Source: UBA11222 sp030652895
GTDB taxonomy: Bacteria > Pseudomonadota > Alphaproteobacteria > UBA11222
DNA length: 7,234 nt
Direction of reading: 5' to 3'
NCBI GenBank assembly: GCA_038318895.1
Contig: JBBQCS010000117.1
Location: 1 to 7,234, forward strand
Made by a program: the position numbers and the translations under genes. Shown here in pieces: positions 5,648 to 7,234 of this stretch. Every line of letters begins with the position of its first letter. Positions within the stretch are counted from its first letter, which is position 1. Below the pieces are notes generated by a model. That model had not been told where the DNA came from, made no database searches, and saw nothing but the letters and a program-made list of their open reading frames with translations.

Positions 5648-6367
5648 TTACAGTGCCGCGATGGCGGCCTGCTGCATGGCCGTCAAATCCGCAACGCCTT
5701 TTTTCGCGAGCGCCAGCAGCGCGGTAAAATCCGCCTCGGAAAATGGTTTTTGTTCCGCCGTGCCCTGAATTTCGATAATGCCGCCGGTTCCCGTAATCAC
5801 AAAATTGGCGTCCACTTCGGCCTCGCTGTCTTCGGGATAGTCCAGATCCAGCAACGGCACGCCCTTGTATATGCCACACGAAACCGCAGCCACGGAATCC
5901 AGCAATGGCAGTTTGGCAATCATGCCGGACTTCTGCATCCATTTGAAACATTGAACCAGCGCCACATAACCGCCGGTGATGGATGCGGTGCGGGTGCCGC
6001 CATCGGCCTGAATCACGTCGCAGTCGATAACGATCTGGCGTTCGCCTATGCCTTCGAACTGCACCACGCCGCGCAGGGCGCGGCCGATCAGGCGCTGAAT
6101 TTCCTGGGTGCGTCCGCCCTGTTTGCCGGCGGCCGCTTCACGCCGCATGCGTTCATTGGTGGAGCGCGGCAGCATGCCATATTCCGCCGTCACCCAGCCG
6201 CGTCCGCCGCCCCGCAAAAATGGCGGCACATTCTGTTCAAGCGTTGCGGTGCACAGCACATGGGTGTCGCCAAAGCGCACAAAGCACGACCCTTCCGCCT
6301 GGCGCGAATAGCCGGCCTCGAAACTGACTTTACGCATATCGTCTGGGGCACGTCCGGAGGGCCGCAT
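5648..6367 (-). CDS. rph: RNase PH
   Basis: This phosphate-dependent 3'-5' exoribonuclease trims the 3' ends of tRNA precursors, cytosolic, forming a hexameric ring in the family. Start ATG 6367 gives MRPSGRAPDDMRKVSFE, the typical N-terminus, with an AAGGA seven bases before it (6375-6379); an in-frame TTG at 6421 would add 18 unlikely residues. The 239-residue length matches the family. Motifs include the phosphate/RNA-contacting region GGRTQEIQRLIGRALR (84-99), IDCDVIQADGGTRTASITGG (114-133) and the acidic active-site stretch LDLDYPEDSEAEVDANF (173-189). It is first in the operon, separated by about 150 bases from the crotonase gene upstream on the same strand. Confidence 0.97.
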   Translation of the reverse strand: MRPSGRAPDDMRKVSFEAGYSRQAEGSCFVRFGDTHVLCTATLEQNVPPFLRGGGRGWVTAEYGMLPRSTNERMRREAAAGKQGGRTQEIQRLIGRALRGVVQFEGIGERQIVIDCDVIQADGGTRTASITGGYVALVQCFKWMQKSGMIAKLPLLDSVAAVSCGIYKGVPLLDLDYPEDSEAEVDANFVITGTGGIIEIQGTAEQKPFSEADFTALLALAKKGVADLTAMQQAAIAAL

Positions 6368-6374
6368 GTGGAAT

Positions 6375-6379
6375 TCCTT
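6375..6379 (-). promoter_or_regulatory. Ribosome binding site of rph
   Basis: AAGGA on the minus strand, seven bases from ATG 6367. It decides the start of rph against the upstream TTG. The interval 6380-6517 before it holds weak AT-rich hexamers (such as TATATA around 6410-6416) but no convincing promoter or CIRCE element. Confidence 0.8.
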
Positions 6380-6517
6380 ACTTTTTGGGGGGAATGAATT
6401 TATGTGGCCTATATAGACCAAAACAGTATCACTTGGTATCTGCCTTTTACCTGCACAGAAGCGATTTCGACCTTCACGGAGTCGAAGGACGCCGCGAAGG
6501 CAGGCGCAGCTGTTCTG

Positions 6518-7234
6518 TTACTTCAGGCGTCCGGCAGCGTCGCGGATTTCGGGTCCGTGCACCCGGGCGCGGCCATCGCCGAATTTGCCGTCACGGGCGC
6601 GCAGGGTTTCCTTCAACCCGTTTTCTCGAACCGAGCGGCGATAGCCATCCGCAGCAGGCGCCAGATGGCCCCGCGCGTCATTTTCACAGGCCAGCCGTTG
6701 CAGCGTGCGCGCCCCCATCAGTTCCAGCCCCAGATTGACGATCCGCTTGTTGGCCGCCAGCAGGGCCGGATCGATCAGCGCCATGCGATCCAGCAGGCCT
6801 TCCACCTCGGCTTCCAGATATTCGCGCGGCACCGCCTTTAGCACCAGGCCAATATCGGCGGCCTCACTTCCGGTCACGCTGTCTCCGGTCAGCAGCAGCC
6901 GCTTGGCCCATTGCGGCCCGGTATTATAGAGCCACATCTGATTGGGCAGCGACCCCAGATCGCGCGCCGGCGGAAAGGCGAAGGTGGCGTCATCCGCCGC
7001 GATCACCATATCGCATAACAACGCAATATCGGTGCCGCCCGCCAGACAATAGCCATGCACCTGGGCAATCACCGGCTTGTGCATATCGAACAGCGCCATG
7101 CGAAACCGCTGCTGGCGTTCCAGATGCCAGATATCGTCATCGATGGCGCGTCCGCCGCGATAGGTCTTGCCCTCGGGGCGTTTGGGGCCGCGCTCTGGCG
7201 TCAGATCATACCCGGCGCTGAAACATTCGCCCGC
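6518..7234 (-). CDS. Crotonase-family protein (enoyl-CoA hydratase/isomerase-like), N-terminus outside window
   Basis: This is the C-terminal 238 residues of a crotonase-superfamily protein, which acts on acyl-CoA thioesters. The frame stays open beyond the ATG at 7099 to the window edge. Family motifs seen are ECFSAGYDL (3-11 from the edge), HGYCLAGGTDIALLCD (62-77) and LLLTGDSVTGSEAADIGLV; the two oxyanion-hole regions are present. The two glutamates used by classical enoyl-CoA hydratase do not align with Glu here: the first position reads Asp (GGTDIAL), and the second falls in FPPARDLGSLPN without a Glu. A hydratase reaction is therefore not assured; isomerase, hydrolase or another thioester reaction is possible. 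The family member seems divergent but the length and tail look intact. It precedes rph on the same strand with a 150-base gap. Confidence 0.9.
   Translation of the reverse strand, partial: AGECFSAGYDLTPERGPKRPEGKTYRGGRAIDDDIWHLERQQRFRMALFDMHKPVIAQVHGYCLAGGTDIALLCDMVIAADDATFAFPPARDLGSLPNQMWLYNTGPQWAKRLLLTGDSVTGSEAADIGLVLKAVPREYLEAEVEGLLDRMALIDPALLAANKRIVNLGLELMGARTLQRLACENDARGHLAPAADGYRRSVRENGLKETLRARDGKFGDGRARVHGPEIRDAAGRLK

Noticed and set aside
5750..6397. Plus-strand open frame of 215 codons over rph
   Set aside because: It is the mirror of the well-supported rph gene, with atypical composition and no ribosome binding site seen.
6380..6517. Promoter or CIRCE element ahead of rph
   Set aside because: Only weak AT-rich hexamers without correct spacing were found, and no TTAGCACTC-type inverted repeat.

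Overview
The window looks like a chromosomal piece of an alphaproteobacterium. The gene order rph-rdgB-hemW on one strand is common in that class, and the rest is high-G+C fatty-acid/CoA metabolism genes with strong Alphaproteobacteria-style sequence. Genus cannot be told from the sequence alone.

Layout. (1) Positions 1-220 hold the last ~72 codons of an acyl-CoA dehydrogenase (ACAD) on the + strand. (2) Positions ~221-2470 are an accessory island, visibly poorer in G+C than the flanks. It contains a small unknown gene (332-919, +) bracketed by an imperfect ~38-bp inverted repeat (233-271 / 931-968), a six-segment membrane protein that resembles the N-terminal half of DUF4153 proteins (956-1501, -), and a MuF-like phage-head-domain protein with an unrecognised beta-rich C-terminal domain (1599-2405, -). 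The last has a near-consensus sigma-70 promoter. (3) Positions 2463-2622 are a G+C-rich spacer with stem-loops and a 10-codon relic that looks like a copy of an ACAD start. (4) Positions 2623-3864 hold a complete ACAD that is a close paralogue of the fragment at the left edge. (5) After a strong stem-loop between convergent genes comes the minus-strand housekeeping block hemW (3912-5057), rdgB (5038-5646) and rph (5648-6367), transcribed in the order rph, rdgB, hemW with 1-nt spacing and a 20-nt overlap. (6) Positions 6518-7234 hold a partial crotonase-family gene on the - strand, its N-terminus beyond the window.

How the genes fit together: the two ACADs and the crotonase-fold protein point to acyl-CoA metabolism. 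rph/rdgB/hemW form a compact housekeeping operon (RNA 3' processing, cleansing of non-canonical nucleotides, haem handling). The island between the two ACAD paralogues is the part most worth attention: a MuF-domain protein followed by a membrane protein has the shape of a phage-type polymorphic toxin with a candidate immunity partner, and beside it sits an inverted-repeat-bounded single-gene cassette. Their functions are inferred, not shown.

Four translation starts were chosen downstream of the longest possible reading frame (332, 2405, 2623, 6367), on ribosome-binding-site spacing, family length or promoter position. No tRNA, rRNA, CRISPR array or complete transposase gene was seen.
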